Below are positions 9,561-19,529 of a stretch of 64,000 nt of DNA, piece after piece (position 1 is the first letter of the stretch; each line of letters starts with the position of its first letter). This DNA is from Paenibacillus mucilaginosus 3016 (lineage in GTDB: Bacteria; Bacillota; Bacilli; Paenibacillales; NBRC-103111). Position numbers and translations under genes: made by a program. The DNA lies in the NCBI RefSeq assembly GCF_000250655.1, contig NC_016935.1, forward strand, positions 2,560,001 through 2,624,000, given 5' to 3'. Under the pieces are notes generated by a model. That model saw nothing but the letters and a program-made list of their open reading frames with translations, was not told where the DNA came from and searched no databases.

Positions 9561-11015
9561 ATGACACAGAGTCCGAAAACCATGCAAAACTACATTGGGG
9601 GACAATGGGTGGATGCGGCCTCCGAACGGACGGATATCGTCACGAACCCGGCAACGGGAGAGGCGATCGCTTCCGTTCCGCTCTCCTCCAAGGAAGACGT
9701 GGACCGTGCGGTCACGAAGGCCAGAGCCGCATTCAAGGAGTGGAGCAAAGTTCCGGTGCCGCGCAGAGCACGGATCCTGTTCAAATACCAGCAGCTGCTT
9801 GTGGAGCATTGGGATGAGCTGGCCCGGCTGGTTACGTTGGAGAACGGCAAAAACTACGCGGAAGCCTACGGAGAAGTGCAGCGCGGCATTGAATGTGTGG
9901 AATTCGCTGCAGGTGCGCCGACATTGATGATGGGCAGCGGGCTTCCGGATATCGCAACCGGACTGGAATCCTATATGTACCGCTATCCCATAGGGGTTGT
10001 CGGCGGGATCACGCCATTCAACTTCCCGATGATGGTGCCGTGCTGGATGTTCCCGCTCGCCATCGCTTGCGGCAACACGTTCGTGCTGAAGCCTTCGGAG
10101 CGGACGCCGATCCTGGCCTGCCGCCTGGCTGAGCTGCTTCAGGAAGCCGGACTGCCTGACGGAGTCTTCAACATCGTACATGGCGCACATGACGTGGTGA
10201 ACGGTTTGCTGGAGCATCCGGAGGTCGCCGCCATTTCATTCGTCGGCTCGCAGCCGGTTGCGGAATATGTGTACAAGACCGCGGCGGCACAGGGCAAGAG
10301 AGTGCAGGCTCTGGGCGGAGCGAAGAATCACTCCATTGTGCTCCCGGATGCGGATATGAACCTGGCGGTCAAGGAAATCATCAATGCCGCGTTCGGATCG
10401 GCGGGAGAGCGCTGCATGGCGTGCTCCGTAGTCGTAGCGGTCGGCGAGATTGCAGACCCCTTGGTGGAGCAATTGGTGGGTACGGCCAAACAATTAACCA
10501 TCGGGAACGGGATGGACAAAGCGAACTTCCTCGGCCCGGTCATCCGCGAATCGCATAAAGCGAGAACAATTGGTTATATCGAGAAGGGGGTCGATGAAGG
10601 GGCCCGCCTTGTGTTGGATGGGCGGCGGAACGAGGCTGCGCCCAGTGAAGGGTATTTTATCGGCCCGACGATCTTCGATGAGGCCAAAGCGGGGATGACG
10701 ATCTGGAACGATGAAATCTTTGCGCCCGTACTGCAAATCGTTCGTGCGGACAGTCTGCAGGATGCCATTGAGATCGCGAATCAATCCGAGTTTGCCAATG
10801 GAGCTTGCTTGTACACCTCCAGCGGCAAGGCCGTTCGTGAGTTCAGGGAGAATATCGATGCGGGCATGCTGGGCGTCAATGTCGGCGTTCCTGCCCCCAT
10901 GGCCTTCTTCCCCTTCTCCGGCTACAAGAAGTCTTTCTATGGCGATCTCCATGCCAACGGCAGAGACGGCGTAGAGTTCTATACCCGCAAGAAAATGGTG
11001 GTAGCACGGTACTAA
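9561..11015 (+). CDS. iolA: Malonate/methylmalonate-semialdehyde dehydrogenase (CoA-acylating) IolA
   Basis: IolA converts malonate semialdehyde, the last three-carbon product of inositol cleavage, to acetyl-CoA, CO2 and NADH. The 484-residue protein has Asn154 in [14 protein letters not shown] in place of the usual glutamate motif (the mark of the CoA-dependent family) and Cys285 in AGERCMA. The C-terminal [16 protein letters not shown] is also typical. An in-frame ATG exists at 9495 but lies inside the upstream gene. The ATG at 9561 has GGAAAGGA ten bases upstream and gives the usual length. It is the last gene of the operon; a terminator follows. Confidence 0.93.
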   Translation: MTQSPKTMQNYIGGQWVDAASERTDIVTNPATGEAIASVPLSSKEDVDRAVTKARAAFKEWSKVPVPRRARILFKYQQLLVEHWDELARLVTLENGKNYAEAYGEVQRGIECVEFAAGAPTLMMGSGLPDIATGLESYMYRYPIGVVGGITPFNFPMMVPCWMFPLAIACGNTFVLKPSERTPILACRLAELLQEAGLPDGVFNIVHGAHDVVNGLLEHPEVAAISFVGSQPVAEYVYKTAAAQGKRVQALGGAKNHSIVLPDADMNLAVKEIINAAFGSAGERCMACSVVVAVGEIADPLVEQLVGTAKQLTIGNGMDKANFLGPVIRESHKARTIGYIEKGVDEGARLVLDGRRNEAAPSEGYFIGPTIFDEAKAGMTIWNDEIFAPVLQIVRADSLQDAIEIANQSEFANGACLYTSSGKAVREFRENIDAGMLGVNVGVPAPMAFFPFSGYKKSFYGDLHANGRDGVEFYTRKKMVVARY

Positions 11016-11040
11016 TCCGGCGGCGCTGTCCTTGATCGTT

Positions 11041-11063
11041 AAGAGGGCGGCGCCTCTTTTTTG
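11041..11063 (+). terminator. Terminator of the iolE-iolA operon
   Basis: A six-pair stem AAGAGG/CCTCTT (11041-11046 and 11053-11058) with loop GCGGCG runs directly into a T tract. It lies 25 bases past the iolA stop, before the convergent tautomerase gene. Confidence 0.75.
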
Positions 11064-11142
11064 CCGTTTACTCTGGTTCAGCCGCGTCCGGCGGCATACC
11101 TCCATTGAATTTTGCTTTGCTATCTCCGGACGCACAAAGGCC

Positions 11143-11180
11143 CATGTCCTGGAGGTGGAGTACCTTCAACAAAGGACATG
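11143..11180. repeat. Hairpin between iolA and the tautomerase gene
   Basis: CATGTCCT (11143-11150) and AGGACATG (11173-11180) are perfect inverted arms. A second partly paired stem (GGAGGT with ACCTTC) sits inside them. No T tract follows on either strand. It may be an RNA stability element or the remains of a terminator for the minus-strand tautomerase. Confidence 0.4.
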
Positions 11181-11235
11181 AGCCTAATAAGGAGTATTTC
11201 AACGGAGCGTCTATGCGGCATCGACTAGCAGAGGG

Positions 11236-11625
11236 TCATAACAGACCGGCTAAAAACTGTGCCTTACCCAATCCGAAGCTCCAGTCGGCTTCGCTGTTCT
11301 CTGTAATGGAAATCATCAAATCCGTAGGAGCGATGCCGCATTCCTGTTCCAGGCGCTCGGCCAGCAGGGCATAGAGCTTTTGTTTTTGCTCCGGTGTTCG
11401 GGTTTTGCTGACAACGCTGATGATGACTATATCGTTGGTGCGCGGATAGCCCAGGCCCGTATCTTCAATGATCAGCTCTTGAGGCGGATGCTGGTGCACG
11501 ATTTGGTAACGGTCACGGACAGGAACCTGGAAGGCATCGACCATGGCCTGGTGACAGGTGTCGAGCAATTTCTTCAGGGACTCGGGGCTGCGCCCTTCAA
11601 TTAAATCAAAGCGTAAAAGTGGCAT
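11236..11625 (-). CDS. Tautomerase family protein (YusQ-like)
   Basis: The 129-residue product starts Met-Pro-Leu, so the processed protein has the N-terminal proline that acts as catalytic base in the 4-oxalocrotonate tautomerase superfamily. The length and the segment [14 protein letters not shown] fit the longer Tautomerase_2 type found in Bacilli. It follows iolR on the same strand after 77 bases and may be read with it. Its substrate is unknown. A keto-enol or ring-opened inositol intermediate is conceivable from context, but nothing in the sequence shows it. Confidence 0.8.
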   Translation of the reverse strand: MPLLRFDLIEGRSPESLKKLLDTCHQAMVDAFQVPVRDRYQIVHQHPPQELIIEDTGLGYPRTNDIVIISVVSKTRTPEQKQKLYALLAERLEQECGIAPTDLMISITENSEADWSFGLGKAQFLAGLL

Positions 11626-11702
11626 TCTTCATTTCTCCTTTTTGGATAGAATAGGTTCACCGCCGGCTGATTTATGATCCGCTCATGCGGAGTTCACCTC
11701 CT

Positions 11703-12503
11703 TTAAAACCCTGCACCGGGAGCATTCAGCTTCCTGTTCTGTTCCTCATCCGGATGAGCATGCCGGATCTCAATGTCATGAGCCGCACAAAACTCTTGGT
11801 ATTCTCTTGGAAGAGCCTGCGAAGTAATAATGGTGTCCACCCGGGAGAGGGGGGCATAGGTGAGAAGGGTCGACTTTCCGAATTTGCTTGCATCGGCCAG
11901 GAGAATGAGCTTTTTTGCTTTCTCCGAGATGATCTTCTTGATTTCATATTCGAGCGGATCCGAATTCGTAAGCCCATGCGTGTCGCTCACACCGGTGACC
12001 GACATGAAGGCTTTGTTGACGTTGTACTTGTCAAGCGAACGCGGATCGTCGAGGCCGATAAACGATTCGGTGTTTCGTTTGTAGAAATTCCCGACCACAA
12101 ACAAGTCGACATTCGGCATGCTCGAGACCCCGTTGATCACATCCAGGCTGTTCGTCAAGATCGTCAGGGGTTTGTCGGGATCCAGGTAATGGACCATGTA
12201 TCTTGTCGTCGTTCCGGAATCAATAAAAATAAGATCGTTCTCTTCAATGCAGGAAGAGGCAAGGCGGCCGATCTCGTGCTTTTCGGATTGGTTCTTTATC
12301 GTTCGGTTCTTGAAGGATACCAATTCAGGGTTGGAAACCACACCGCCATATACTTTTTGAATGGTTCCTTTTTCCGAGATTTGATTGATGTCCCGGCGGA
12401 TTGTATTTTTGGATACGTCGAATCTGAGGCAGAGCTCATCCAGCGTCACATTTTTTCTGGAATGAATGTATTCTTCGATGTGGTTAAGGCGTATATCTCT
12501 CAT
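11703..12503 (-). CDS. iolR: DeoR-family repressor of inositol catabolism, IolR
   Basis: IolR is known to repress the iol genes until 2-deoxy-5-keto-gluconate-6-phosphate is made. The 266-residue protein has an N-terminal winged helix with VTLDELCLRFDVSKNTIRRDI and a DeoR sensor domain with IDSGTTTRYMVHYLDP and DASKFGKSTLL. It matches B. subtilis IolR along its length. The frame is open to a GTG at 12539, but the ATG whose complement is at 12501-12503 has AGGGG upstream and fits the family N terminus. It is divergent from iolB, and both iol promoters carry repeats of the expected operator type. Confidence 0.9.
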   Translation of the reverse strand: MRDIRLNHIEEYIHSRKNVTLDELCLRFDVSKNTIRRDINQISEKGTIQKVYGGVVSNPELVSFKNRTIKNQSEKHEIGRLASSCIEENDLIFIDSGTTTRYMVHYLDPDKPLTILTNSLDVINGVSSMPNVDLFVVGNFYKRNTESFIGLDDPRSLDKYNVNKAFMSVTGVSDTHGLTNSDPLEYEIKKIISEKAKKLILLADASKFGKSTLLTYAPLSRVDTIITSQALPREYQEFCAAHDIEIRHAHPDEEQNRKLNAPGAGF

Positions 12504-12732
12504 TTTCGATACCCCTGTTAGGTTTTGAATTGCTCTCACTATATCATATGTTCAAAATATTATCAATAGTTAACAAATAGTATACAATAATGTTCCCGAA
12601 TATTGTGGTGATATGATGATTTGTGATGGATATGCCGTGTTTTATGGAAAGAAACCATGCATATTTTCAATGTTCTCCATTGTAACGTACATTTGTGAGA
12701 GATTGTTTCAATATTTCGGCTCCTTTTTTAGC
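12504..12732. other. Divergent intergenic region, iolR side
   Basis: This AT-rich stretch between iolR and the iolB promoter must hold the minus-strand iolR promoter. I could not single out a convincing pair of boxes. No gene is seen in it. Confidence 0.5.
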
Positions 12733-12761
12733 TTGACGGCAATATCTTAATTAGTTATGAT
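12733..12761 (+). promoter_or_regulatory. Sigma-A promoter of the iolB operon
   Basis: TTGACG (12733-12738) and TATGAT (12756-12761) are separated by 17 bases. The -10 box is identical to that of the iolE promoter. The predicted start of transcription falls in the 11-bp repeats just downstream. Confidence 0.8.
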
Positions 12762-12768
12762 AAAAATA

Positions 12769-12790
12769 TAACCAAAATATAATCAAAAGT
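12769..12790 (+). promoter_or_regulatory. Tandem 11-bp IolR operator repeats before iolB
   Basis: TAACCAAAATA (12769-12779) and TAATCAAAAGT (12780-12790) abut exactly. The second copy fits the published IolR 11-mer WRAYCAADARD at every position and the first differs at one. The site covers the expected transcription start. Confidence 0.75.
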
Positions 12791-12846
12791 TTGATGGTTT
12801 GTTGTGATATCGCAGCAAACACCAGAAGAAAGGGAGGGATATACTC

Positions 12847-13674
12847 ATGTCAGTCCAATTGCTTCGTAAAGCGGGCAATATCAGCTTGGGCGACGAGGGC
12901 GGCGTAACGATCGTGCATGAGATTCCGGCCAAGGAGTCTATACTCCAATACGTCGGGTTTAAAGTCATTGACATGAAACCAGGCGCGCAGTATGAGGAAG
13001 CGCTGCAGCAGGAAGAATGCTGCATCGTTGCGCTCAGAGGGAGAATCACCGTAGCCGACGGAGAGAGGACGTTCGAGCATATTGGGACGAGAGACAGCGT
13101 TTTTGAGAAGAAGCCTACCGACAGCGTATATGTATCCAATGACAGAACCTTCCTGATCCATGCCGACAAGGAGGCCAGGGTCGCCTTGTGCTACTCCCCT
13201 TCTGACAAGCAGCTTCCTACCCGGCTGATCAGGGCTGAGGATGTAGGAGTGGAGCATCGCGGCAAGTATCAAAACCAGCGTACGGTACATAACATTTTGC
13301 CGGATCACCATCCTTCCGCGAACAGTTTGCTTGTTGTGGAAGTGTTTACGGAAGGCGGGAACTTCTCCAGCTACCCGCCCCACAAACATGACCGGGACTG
13401 TTTGCCGGAAGAGTCTTTGCTGGAAGAGACTTATTACCATGAACTCGATCCGCAGCAGGGCTTTGTCTTCCAGCGGGTGTATACGGATGACCGGAGCATT
13501 GATGAAACGATGGCCGTTGAGCACGGAGATGTCGTCCTGGTCCCGGCAGGTTACCACCCGGTCGGCGTGCCGGACGGCTACACCTCGTATTACCTGAATG
13601 TGATGGCAGGGCCGCAGCGCATCTGGAAATTTTACAATGATCCGGCACACGAATGGATCTTGAACCGTGATTGA
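12847..13674 (+). CDS. iolB: 5-Deoxy-glucuronate isomerase IolB
   Basis: IolB isomerises 5-deoxy-D-glucuronate to 2-deoxy-5-keto-D-gluconate (DKG). The 275-residue bicupin protein matches B. subtilis IolB strongly, with ENIGTRDSVF-like, KPTDSVY, the metal-binding SSYPPHKHD segment, EESLLEETYYHE and VPAGYHPVGVPDGY. The ATG is preceded by AGGGAGGG. It is the first gene of the second iol operon, driven by the promoter and operator just upstream. Its product DKG is the intermediate that the transketolase of the first operon could attack. Confidence 0.95.
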   Translation: MSVQLLRKAGNISLGDEGGVTIVHEIPAKESILQYVGFKVIDMKPGAQYEEALQQEECCIVALRGRITVADGERTFEHIGTRDSVFEKKPTDSVYVSNDRTFLIHADKEARVALCYSPSDKQLPTRLIRAEDVGVEHRGKYQNQRTVHNILPDHHPSANSLLVVEVFTEGGNFSSYPPHKHDRDCLPEESLLEETYYHELDPQQGFVFQRVYTDDRSIDETMAVEHGDVVLVPAGYHPVGVPDGYTSYYLNVMAGPQRIWKFYNDPAHEWILNRD

Positions 13675-13695
13675 ATTGGAAGGAGCTGTCAGGAT

Positions 13696-14685
13696 ATGAG
13701 CGGTGGAGCAGCGGATGACAAGCGATTTGATCTGATTGCCATTGGAAGGGCCTGCATCGATTTGAATGCCGTGGAGTATAACCGGCCGATGGAAGAGACC
13801 ATGAACTTTACCAAATATGTAGGCGGGTCGCCTGCCAATATTGCGATCGGGGTATCGAGACTGGGGCTGAGGGCCGGCTTTATTGGGAAGCTTGCGGACG
13901 ATCAGCATGGCCGGTTTATCAAGAAGTATTTAAGCGATGCCGGAGTCGATACTTCGCAGCTCATCGTGGACCGGGAGGGGCATAAGACGGGGCTGGCTTT
14001 CACGGAGATCAAAAGTCCGGAAGAATGCAGCATCTTGATGTACCGCGACCTGGCGGCGGATTTATATTTGAAGCCGGAGGAAGTCAGTGAAGGCTACATC
14101 AGTCAAGCGCATACGCTCCTTGTTTCCGGTACTGCGCTCGCCCAGAGTCCATCCAGAGAAGCCGTGTTGAAAGCGATTCAATTCGCCAAGAGACAAGGGG
14201 TCAAGGTCGTATTTGAACTGGATTACCGTCCTTATACCTGGAAGTCTGCAGAAGAGACCGCGATCTATTACTCCTTGGTGGCCGAGCAGTCCGATATTGT
14301 GATCGGCACGAGAGACGAGTACGACGTACTGGAGAACAAAGCGGGAGGATCGAACGAAGAGACCACCGGCTATTTGTTCCGGCACAAGCCCGAGCTGATC
14401 GTGATCAAACACGGTGTGGACGGCTCCTACGCGTACACCAGGGCAGGCGATGTGATCCGGGCGCATGCCTATCGAACCAAGGTGTTAAAAACATTCGGCG
14501 CCGGTGATTCCTACGCCTCCGCTTTCCTGTATGCGCTCGCTCAAGGCAAAGACATTGAAACCGCGCTGAAATATGGAAGTGCTTCCGCATCGATCGTTGT
14601 CAGCAGGCACAGTTCTTCTGATGCCCTGCCGCAGGTAGAGGACATTGAGGCCGTGATCGCCGGGCATCTCATTGCGAATGGATAG
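13696..14685 (+). CDS. iolC: 5-Dehydro-2-deoxygluconokinase IolC
   Basis: IolC phosphorylates DKG with ATP to DKG-6-phosphate, which is both the aldolase substrate and the IolR inducer. The 329-residue PfkB-type kinase has the N-terminal signature GGSPANIAIGVSRLGL and the C-terminal signature TFGAGDSYASAFLYAL with the catalytic aspartate. A GGAAGGAG ribosome site precedes the ATG. It lies 21 bases after iolB and 39 before iolD. Confidence 0.93.
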   Translation: MSGGAADDKRFDLIAIGRACIDLNAVEYNRPMEETMNFTKYVGGSPANIAIGVSRLGLRAGFIGKLADDQHGRFIKKYLSDAGVDTSQLIVDREGHKTGLAFTEIKSPEECSILMYRDLAADLYLKPEEVSEGYISQAHTLLVSGTALAQSPSREAVLKAIQFAKRQGVKVVFELDYRPYTWKSAEETAIYYSLVAEQSDIVIGTRDEYDVLENKAGGSNEETTGYLFRHKPELIVIKHGVDGSYAYTRAGDVIRAHAYRTKVLKTFGAGDSYASAFLYALAQGKDIETALKYGSASASIVVSRHSSSDALPQVEDIEAVIAGHLIANG

Positions 14686-14724
14686 ACAGGGCATTTTTAT
14701 CTTTAGTCAAAGGTGGAGTCGGTA

Positions 14725-16638
14725 ATGGGCAGCAAAATCAGATTAACTACATCCCAGGCACTGATCAAATTCCTTAACCAGCAGTATATCCATGTCGATG
14801 GCAGAGAGTCGCCGTTTGTGGAAGGGATCTTTACGATTTTCGGACACGGGAATGTGCTGGGGATCGGGCAGGCACTCGAACAGGACCCGGGGCATCTCAA
14901 GGTGCTGCAGGGCAAAAATGAACAAGGCATGGCTCATGCGGCCATTGCGTACAGCAAAGAAAAGCTGCGCAAAAAAATCTATGCGGTGTCCACCTCGTCC
15001 GGGCCGGGTTCGGCCAACCTGGTAACGGCTGCCGGAACGGCTCTCGCCAATAACATCCCGGTCCTGCTCCTGCCGGCCGATACCTATGCCACGAGACAGC
15101 CTGATCCGGTTCTGCAGCAGATTGAACAGGAGTACAGCATTGCCGTCACAACGAACGATGCGCTGAAGCCCGTTTCCCGTTACTGGGATCGGGTGACCCG
15201 GCCCGAACAGCTGATGAGCAGCCTGATTCGCGGCTTTGAGGTGCTGACCGATCCGGCCAGAAGCGGTCCCGTTACGATCTGCATCTGTCAGGATGTGGAA
15301 GGGGAAGCGTTTGATTATGAAGAGTCGTTCTTCCAGAAACGCATTCATTATGTGGACCGCAAGGAGCCGAGCGAACGCGAACTGGAAGCGGCGGTACAGC
15401 TGATCCGGGAGAGCCGCAAGCCGCTGATCCTTGTGGGCGGCGGGGTCAAGTATTCGGAAGCCCGGGAGGAGCTGACGGCCTTGTCGGAGCGGTATCAGAT
15501 TCCGCTTGTGGAAACACAGGCGGGCAAATCTGCGGTCGAATCCACCTTCCGGAACAATCTTGGAGGCATGGGCATTACCGGAACGCTCGCTGCGAACAAG
15601 GCTGCCCGGCAGGCGGACCTGATTATCGGCATCGGCACCCGGTATACCGATTTTGCCACCTCTTCCAAAACGGCCTTCGATTTTGACCGGACCAAGTTCC
15701 TGAATATCAATGTCAGCCGTATGCAGGCGTATAAGCTGGATGCCGTTCAAGTCGTTGCGGACGCCAAAGTCACGCTTCAACAACTGTACCCCCTGCTGGA
15801 AGGCTACAGCAGTGACTTTGGTCCGGTCATCCCGGAGCTCAGGGCCGAATGGGATGCGGAGCGGGAGCGGTTAAGCCGGGTGGAATTCAGTCGATCGGGT
15901 TTCCTGCCGGAGATCAAAAACCAATTCTCGCAGGAAACGATGAATGAATATGCGGATGCCCTGGGAACGGAGCTCCCGCAGACAACGGCGTTACTTGCCA
16001 TCAATGACACCATTGAGAATGACAGCATTATCCTCAGTTCGGCAGGCTCTCTTCCGGGTGACCTGCAGAGATTATGGAATGCGGAAGTACCGAATACATA
16101 CCATCTGGAGTATGGATATTCGTGTATGGGTTATGAGGTATCCGGCACGCTGGGACTCAAACTGGCCCATCCCGACAAGGAAGTATATTCCATTGTGGGT
16201 GACGGAAGCTTCCTTATGCTTCACTCCGAACTCATTACAGCGATGCAATACCATCAAAAAATCAACATCCTGCTCTTCGATAATTCCGGCTTCGGCTGCA
16301 TCAACAATCTGCAGATGGATTATGGCTCCGGAAGCTTCTTCTGCGAGTTCCGGACGGCCGACAACCGGATTATGAATATCGACTATGCCAAAGTGGCGGA
16401 AGGCTACGGAGCCAAAGTGTATCGCGTCAACAGTGTGGAAGCCCTGAAGAGTGCACTGGAAGATGCGAAGCTTCAGGAGACGTCCACGCTGATCGATATG
16501 AAGGTGCTGCCCAAAACGATGACGGACGGCTACGACAGCTGGTGGAATCTCGGGGTAGCGGAAGTCTCCCATAAAGAGGGCATCCAGCGGGCATACGAAC
16601 ATAAATTCGAAATGCTGAAGAGATCCAAATCCTATTAG
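14725..16638 (+). CDS. iolD: Trihydroxycyclohexane-dione hydrolase IolD
   Basis: IolD opens the six-membered dione ring to 5-deoxy-glucuronate with thiamine diphosphate. The protein has exactly 637 residues when read from the ATG at 14725, the same as I recall for B. subtilis IolD, and the two align along their whole length. It has the acetolactate-synthase fold: an N-terminal cofactor domain with [11 protein letters not shown], a central domain with QAGKSAVES, and the C-terminal motif [11 protein letters not shown] with a downstream asparagine. A GTG at 14713 is in frame but has no support from the family N terminus. Confidence 0.95.
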   Translation: MGSKIRLTTSQALIKFLNQQYIHVDGRESPFVEGIFTIFGHGNVLGIGQALEQDPGHLKVLQGKNEQGMAHAAIAYSKEKLRKKIYAVSTSSGPGSANLVTAAGTALANNIPVLLLPADTYATRQPDPVLQQIEQEYSIAVTTNDALKPVSRYWDRVTRPEQLMSSLIRGFEVLTDPARSGPVTICICQDVEGEAFDYEESFFQKRIHYVDRKEPSERELEAAVQLIRESRKPLILVGGGVKYSEAREELTALSERYQIPLVETQAGKSAVESTFRNNLGGMGITGTLAANKAARQADLIIGIGTRYTDFATSSKTAFDFDRTKFLNINVSRMQAYKLDAVQVVADAKVTLQQLYPLLEGYSSDFGPVIPELRAEWDAERERLSRVEFSRSGFLPEIKNQFSQETMNEYADALGTELPQTTALLAINDTIENDSIILSSAGSLPGDLQRLWNAEVPNTYHLEYGYSCMGYEVSGTLGLKLAHPDKEVYSIVGDGSFLMLHSELITAMQYHQKINILLFDNSGFGCINNLQMDYGSGSFFCEFRTADNRIMNIDYAKVAEGYGAKVYRVNSVEALKSALEDAKLQETSTLIDMKVLPKTMTDGYDSWWNLGVAEVSHKEGIQRAYEHKFEMLKRSKSY

Positions 16639-16687
16639 GCAAACGAGACGGATCTGATCCGCCATTCCAGTCCGGGAGGAAGAAACC

Positions 16688-17554
16688 ATGAAATTAGCCT
16701 ATGATCCAACCCATTTTAGAGATTCATTGTCGATGGAAGAAATGATTTTTAAAACAGCGGAGCTGGGATACGAATATATCGAGCTGTCCCCCCGTGAAGA
16801 TTTTTGCCCGTTCTATAAATACCCGAAAGTCGACAAGCAGAAGATCAAGCAGGTCAAAAAGTGGCTGAATGAGGCCGGCGTCAAACTCTCTTCGCTCCTG
16901 CCGCTTTATCATTGGGCCGGTCCTGAGGAAGAAAGAAGACAGGCAGCGGTGAGAAACTGGAAGCGGGCCATTGAAATTGCGGTGGAATTGGATGTTGACC
17001 TGATGAACAGCGAATTCAGCGGAACCAAATACAATCCTGTGGTCTGCGAGGAACATTTCGTCAGATCGATGGATGAGCTCATCCCGGTGTTTGAGAAAGA
17101 AGGCGTAAGATTAAATCTGCAGGCGCACCCCTATGATTTCATCGAGACGAACACGGGTGCGATCGATATGATCCGCGCCTTGGACCGTCCCTGGATCAAG
17201 CTGGTGTACTCTACGGCCCACACCTTCTTCTATGATGATGGCATTGGCGATGTAGGGAAGATGCTTGATGAAGCGGGGGATTTGCTCGATCACGTTCTGT
17301 TTGCGGATACTTTCAATCATAAAGCGGCCTACGGCCTGCGCTATATCGTGAATCCGCCCGATGCGCAAATTACCGTCCATCAGCATTTGAATATCGGGGA
17401 AGGCGAAGTGGATTTTGATACAATTTTCAGAAAGCTGCGGGAAATGAAATTTGACGGGATTGCCACCAATGCGGTATTTGCTTACAGTGACCGGGCGGAG
17501 GAATCGAGCGCTTTCATGCTGAAGAAAATGAAAGAAGGCCTCGGCATCGCTTAA
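16688..17554 (+). CDS. iolH: IolH, xylose-isomerase-like TIM-barrel protein
   Basis: The 288-residue protein closely follows B. subtilis IolH, with [12 protein letters not shown], the [17 protein letters not shown] helix, MNSEFSG and the GLRYIVNPP segment with the [12 protein letters not shown] end. It is a metal-site TIM barrel related to IolE and IolI, but its step in inositol breakdown has not been settled. A GGGAGGA ribosome site precedes the ATG. It lies 49 bases after iolD and 66 before iolJ, in the same operon. Confidence 0.9.
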   Translation: MKLAYDPTHFRDSLSMEEMIFKTAELGYEYIELSPREDFCPFYKYPKVDKQKIKQVKKWLNEAGVKLSSLLPLYHWAGPEEERRQAAVRNWKRAIEIAVELDVDLMNSEFSGTKYNPVVCEEHFVRSMDELIPVFEKEGVRLNLQAHPYDFIETNTGAIDMIRALDRPWIKLVYSTAHTFFYDDGIGDVGKMLDEAGDLLDHVLFADTFNHKAAYGLRYIVNPPDAQITVHQHLNIGEGEVDFDTIFRKLREMKFDGIATNAVFAYSDRAEESSAFMLKKMKEGLGIA

Positions 17555-17620
17555 ATCCCGCTGATCGCGATCACGTATGGATTGAGCAAAAGTAAGAGGC
17601 CGGTATGGAGGTGATGCGGT

Positions 17621-18496
17621 ATGGCGTTGGTGTCAATGAAAGAGTTAGTAGTCAAAGCCAAAGAGGAACAATACGCGATCGGCCAGTTCAATGTGAATGG
17701 ACTTTCCTGGGTGCATGCCATTCTTGACGCGGCGGAGGAAGAAGAAGCTCCTGTCATTCTTGCTGTAACCGATCGATTGATTGACTTTCTGGGCGGTTAT
17801 AAGACAGTTGCAGCCATGGTTGGCGCGCTGCTCGAAGAAAAGCGTATCCGCGTGCCGGTTGTCCTTCATCTGGATCACGGCAAAACGGTTGACCGTTGTG
17901 TGAAAGCCATTGACGCGGGCTTCAGTTCGGTGATGTTCGACGGTTCTCACGGGCCCATCGACCAGAATATCAGGGATACGAGACAAGTGGTGGACTATGC
18001 AGCAGCCCGCGGCGTATCCGTAGAAGCGGAAGTGGGGACCGTCGGCGGCATGGAAGACGGCTTGATTGGCGGAATTAGGTACGCCGATCTGCATGAATGC
18101 AAGAGGCTTGTGGAGGAGACCGGAATCGATGCGCTGGCGGCAGCCCTTGGGTCCGTACATGGCAAATATCAAGGAGAACCGCAGCTCGGATTCGAGGAAA
18201 TGGAAGCTGTTTCGCAGGCCGTAGGCATTCCCCTTGTGCTTCATGGGGCTTCGGGAATTCCCCTTCACCAATTACAAAGAGCGATCCGGCTGGGCCATGC
18301 GAAAATCAATATCAATACCGATTGTGTGACGGCCTGGACCGCGGAGCTTCGCAAAACTTTGGCGAACCATCCGGAAACGACCGATCCGAGAACCCTATTG
18401 ACTCCGGCACGGGAAGTCATCAAAGAAACCGTGAAAGGGAAAATTCGGGAATTCGGCTCCTGCGGAAAAGCAAGACGATGGGCTGAAGTGAACTAG
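17621..18496 (+). CDS. iolJ: DKG-6-phosphate aldolase IolJ
   Basis: IolJ cleaves 2-deoxy-5-keto-gluconate-6-phosphate into dihydroxyacetone phosphate and malonate semialdehyde. The 291-residue protein is a class II (zinc) aldolase of the fructose-bisphosphate type, with HLDHGKTVDRCVKAID, the VMFDGSH motif, EAEVGTVGGMEDG, GSVHGKY, LHGASGIP and the NINTDC segment. It ends the second iol operon; a strong hairpin follows. The ribosome site is GGAGGTGATG at 17606-17615. Confidence 0.92.
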   Translation: MALVSMKELVVKAKEEQYAIGQFNVNGLSWVHAILDAAEEEEAPVILAVTDRLIDFLGGYKTVAAMVGALLEEKRIRVPVVLHLDHGKTVDRCVKAIDAGFSSVMFDGSHGPIDQNIRDTRQVVDYAAARGVSVEAEVGTVGGMEDGLIGGIRYADLHECKRLVEETGIDALAAALGSVHGKYQGEPQLGFEEMEAVSQAVGIPLVLHGASGIPLHQLQRAIRLGHAKININTDCVTAWTAELRKTLANHPETTDPRTLLTPAREVIKETVKGKIREFGSCGKARRWAEVN

Positions 18497-18523
18497 AACA
18501 GCATAGCGGGTTCGGAAATAAAT

Positions 18524-18552
18524 AAGAGCGCCAAAACGGATTTGGCGCTCTT
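18524..18552. terminator. Bidirectional terminator between iolJ and the second DeoR gene
   Basis: A perfect 12-pair stem AAGAGCGCCAAA/TTTGGCGCTCTT (18524-18535 and 18541-18552) has a 5-base loop. The T-rich tail is better on the minus strand, so it serves the DeoR gene and, by position, also stops iolJ transcripts. Confidence 0.8.
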
Positions 18553-18561
18553 CACGTTGGG

Positions 18562-19314
18562 CTATGGGGTAACAAGGGTAATATGCTGCTCCATTGCGTA
18601 CTGCAGATAGATATCTCCGGGTTTGCTGTTCGTCACGATGTAGTCGATATCGCTTAAGGAGCAGTAGGTCGTTAAAGCATATTTGTCGAATTTGCTGTCA
18701 TCCAGCATTAAAAACACTTTCATGCTTTTTTTAACCACCGTGCTTTTGATCTCGGTTTCCAAGGGAGAAGCATTGGTGACTCCATTCGTAATGGAGATTC
18801 CGGATGTCGAGATGAACGCTTTATTGATATTGTACTTCTGTAAAAATTCAATACTTTGGAATCCGACAAACGAATTGGTTGTGCGTTCAAACATGCCTCC
18901 CGTCGAAAAAATCGTCAGCGTAGGAAAGGGTTTGGCCTCCTGCATAAAATCAAAATTGTTGGTGACAATCGTCAGCTGCTTGTTTTTGATAAAATGAACC
19001 AATTCCAGTGTCGTCGTGCCGGAATCTACGAAAATGACGTCACCGTCTTCTATAAATTCAGCTGCAAGCCTTGCAACTTCCTGTTTTTTGGTAAGGTTCA
19101 TATCTTTTCTTTCATTAAATACGACCAAGGTGGAATGATTGACTGAGACCCCGCCGTACACTTTTTTTAGAATCCCCGACTCGATCAGGGGCTCGATGTC
19201 TCTGCGGATCGTATTTTTGGATACTCCAAAATGCTCGACCAATTCGTCGAGTGAAACCGTTCCTTGTTCAAATACATATTCTTTTAATTGATTTATCCGC
19301 TGTGTTTTGATCAT
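18562..19314 (-). CDS. Second DeoR-family regulator
   Basis: This is a 250-residue relative of IolR with the winged helix VSLDELVEHFGVSKNTIRRDI and the sensor motif VDSGTTTLELVHF. The start at the ATG complementary to 19312-19314 is chosen because GGGAG lies nine bases before it and it gives a family-length N terminus; the frame is open to 19374. It faces away from the inositol-monophosphatase-like gene, so it probably controls that gene and itself. Being adjacent to iolJ, it may sense another polyol or inositol phosphate. Its ligand is unknown. Confidence 0.85.
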   Translation of the reverse strand: MIKTQRINQLKEYVFEQGTVSLDELVEHFGVSKNTIRRDIEPLIESGILKKVYGGVSVNHSTLVVFNERKDMNLTKKQEVARLAAEFIEDGDVIFVDSGTTTLELVHFIKNKQLTIVTNNFDFMQEAKPFPTLTIFSTGGMFERTTNSFVGFQSIEFLQKYNINKAFISTSGISITNGVTNASPLETEIKSTVVKKSMKVFLMLDDSKFDKYALTTYCSLSDIDYIVTNSKPGDIYLQYAMEQHITLVTP

Positions 19315-19362
19315 CTTTTGATTCTCCCAATTCATTGTATGACCATTTATGATGCAAACATG

Positions 19363-19380
19363 AATAATCTGCAATAATCT
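19363..19380. promoter_or_regulatory. Direct repeat in the DeoR2/phosphatase divergent region
   Basis: AATAATCT occurs twice, at 19363-19370 and 19373-19380, a period of ten bases. It lies upstream of the DeoR gene in the divergent gap of 215 bases and could be the regulator's operator by analogy with IolR repeats. The rest of the gap is A-rich with no other site I can name. Confidence 0.4.
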
Positions 19381-19529
19381 ATCGTTTATTCAATTAAATT
19401 ATAGCATATCTGCATTGCATTTCCTTAAGAAAGAGAATAAAAAAGAACAAAAAGAAGCCCAAATGATGCGATTTATTTCCCATTATTCTCTTTTCTTATC
19501 CTATTTTAAACGTAAGGGAGAAAATAGCC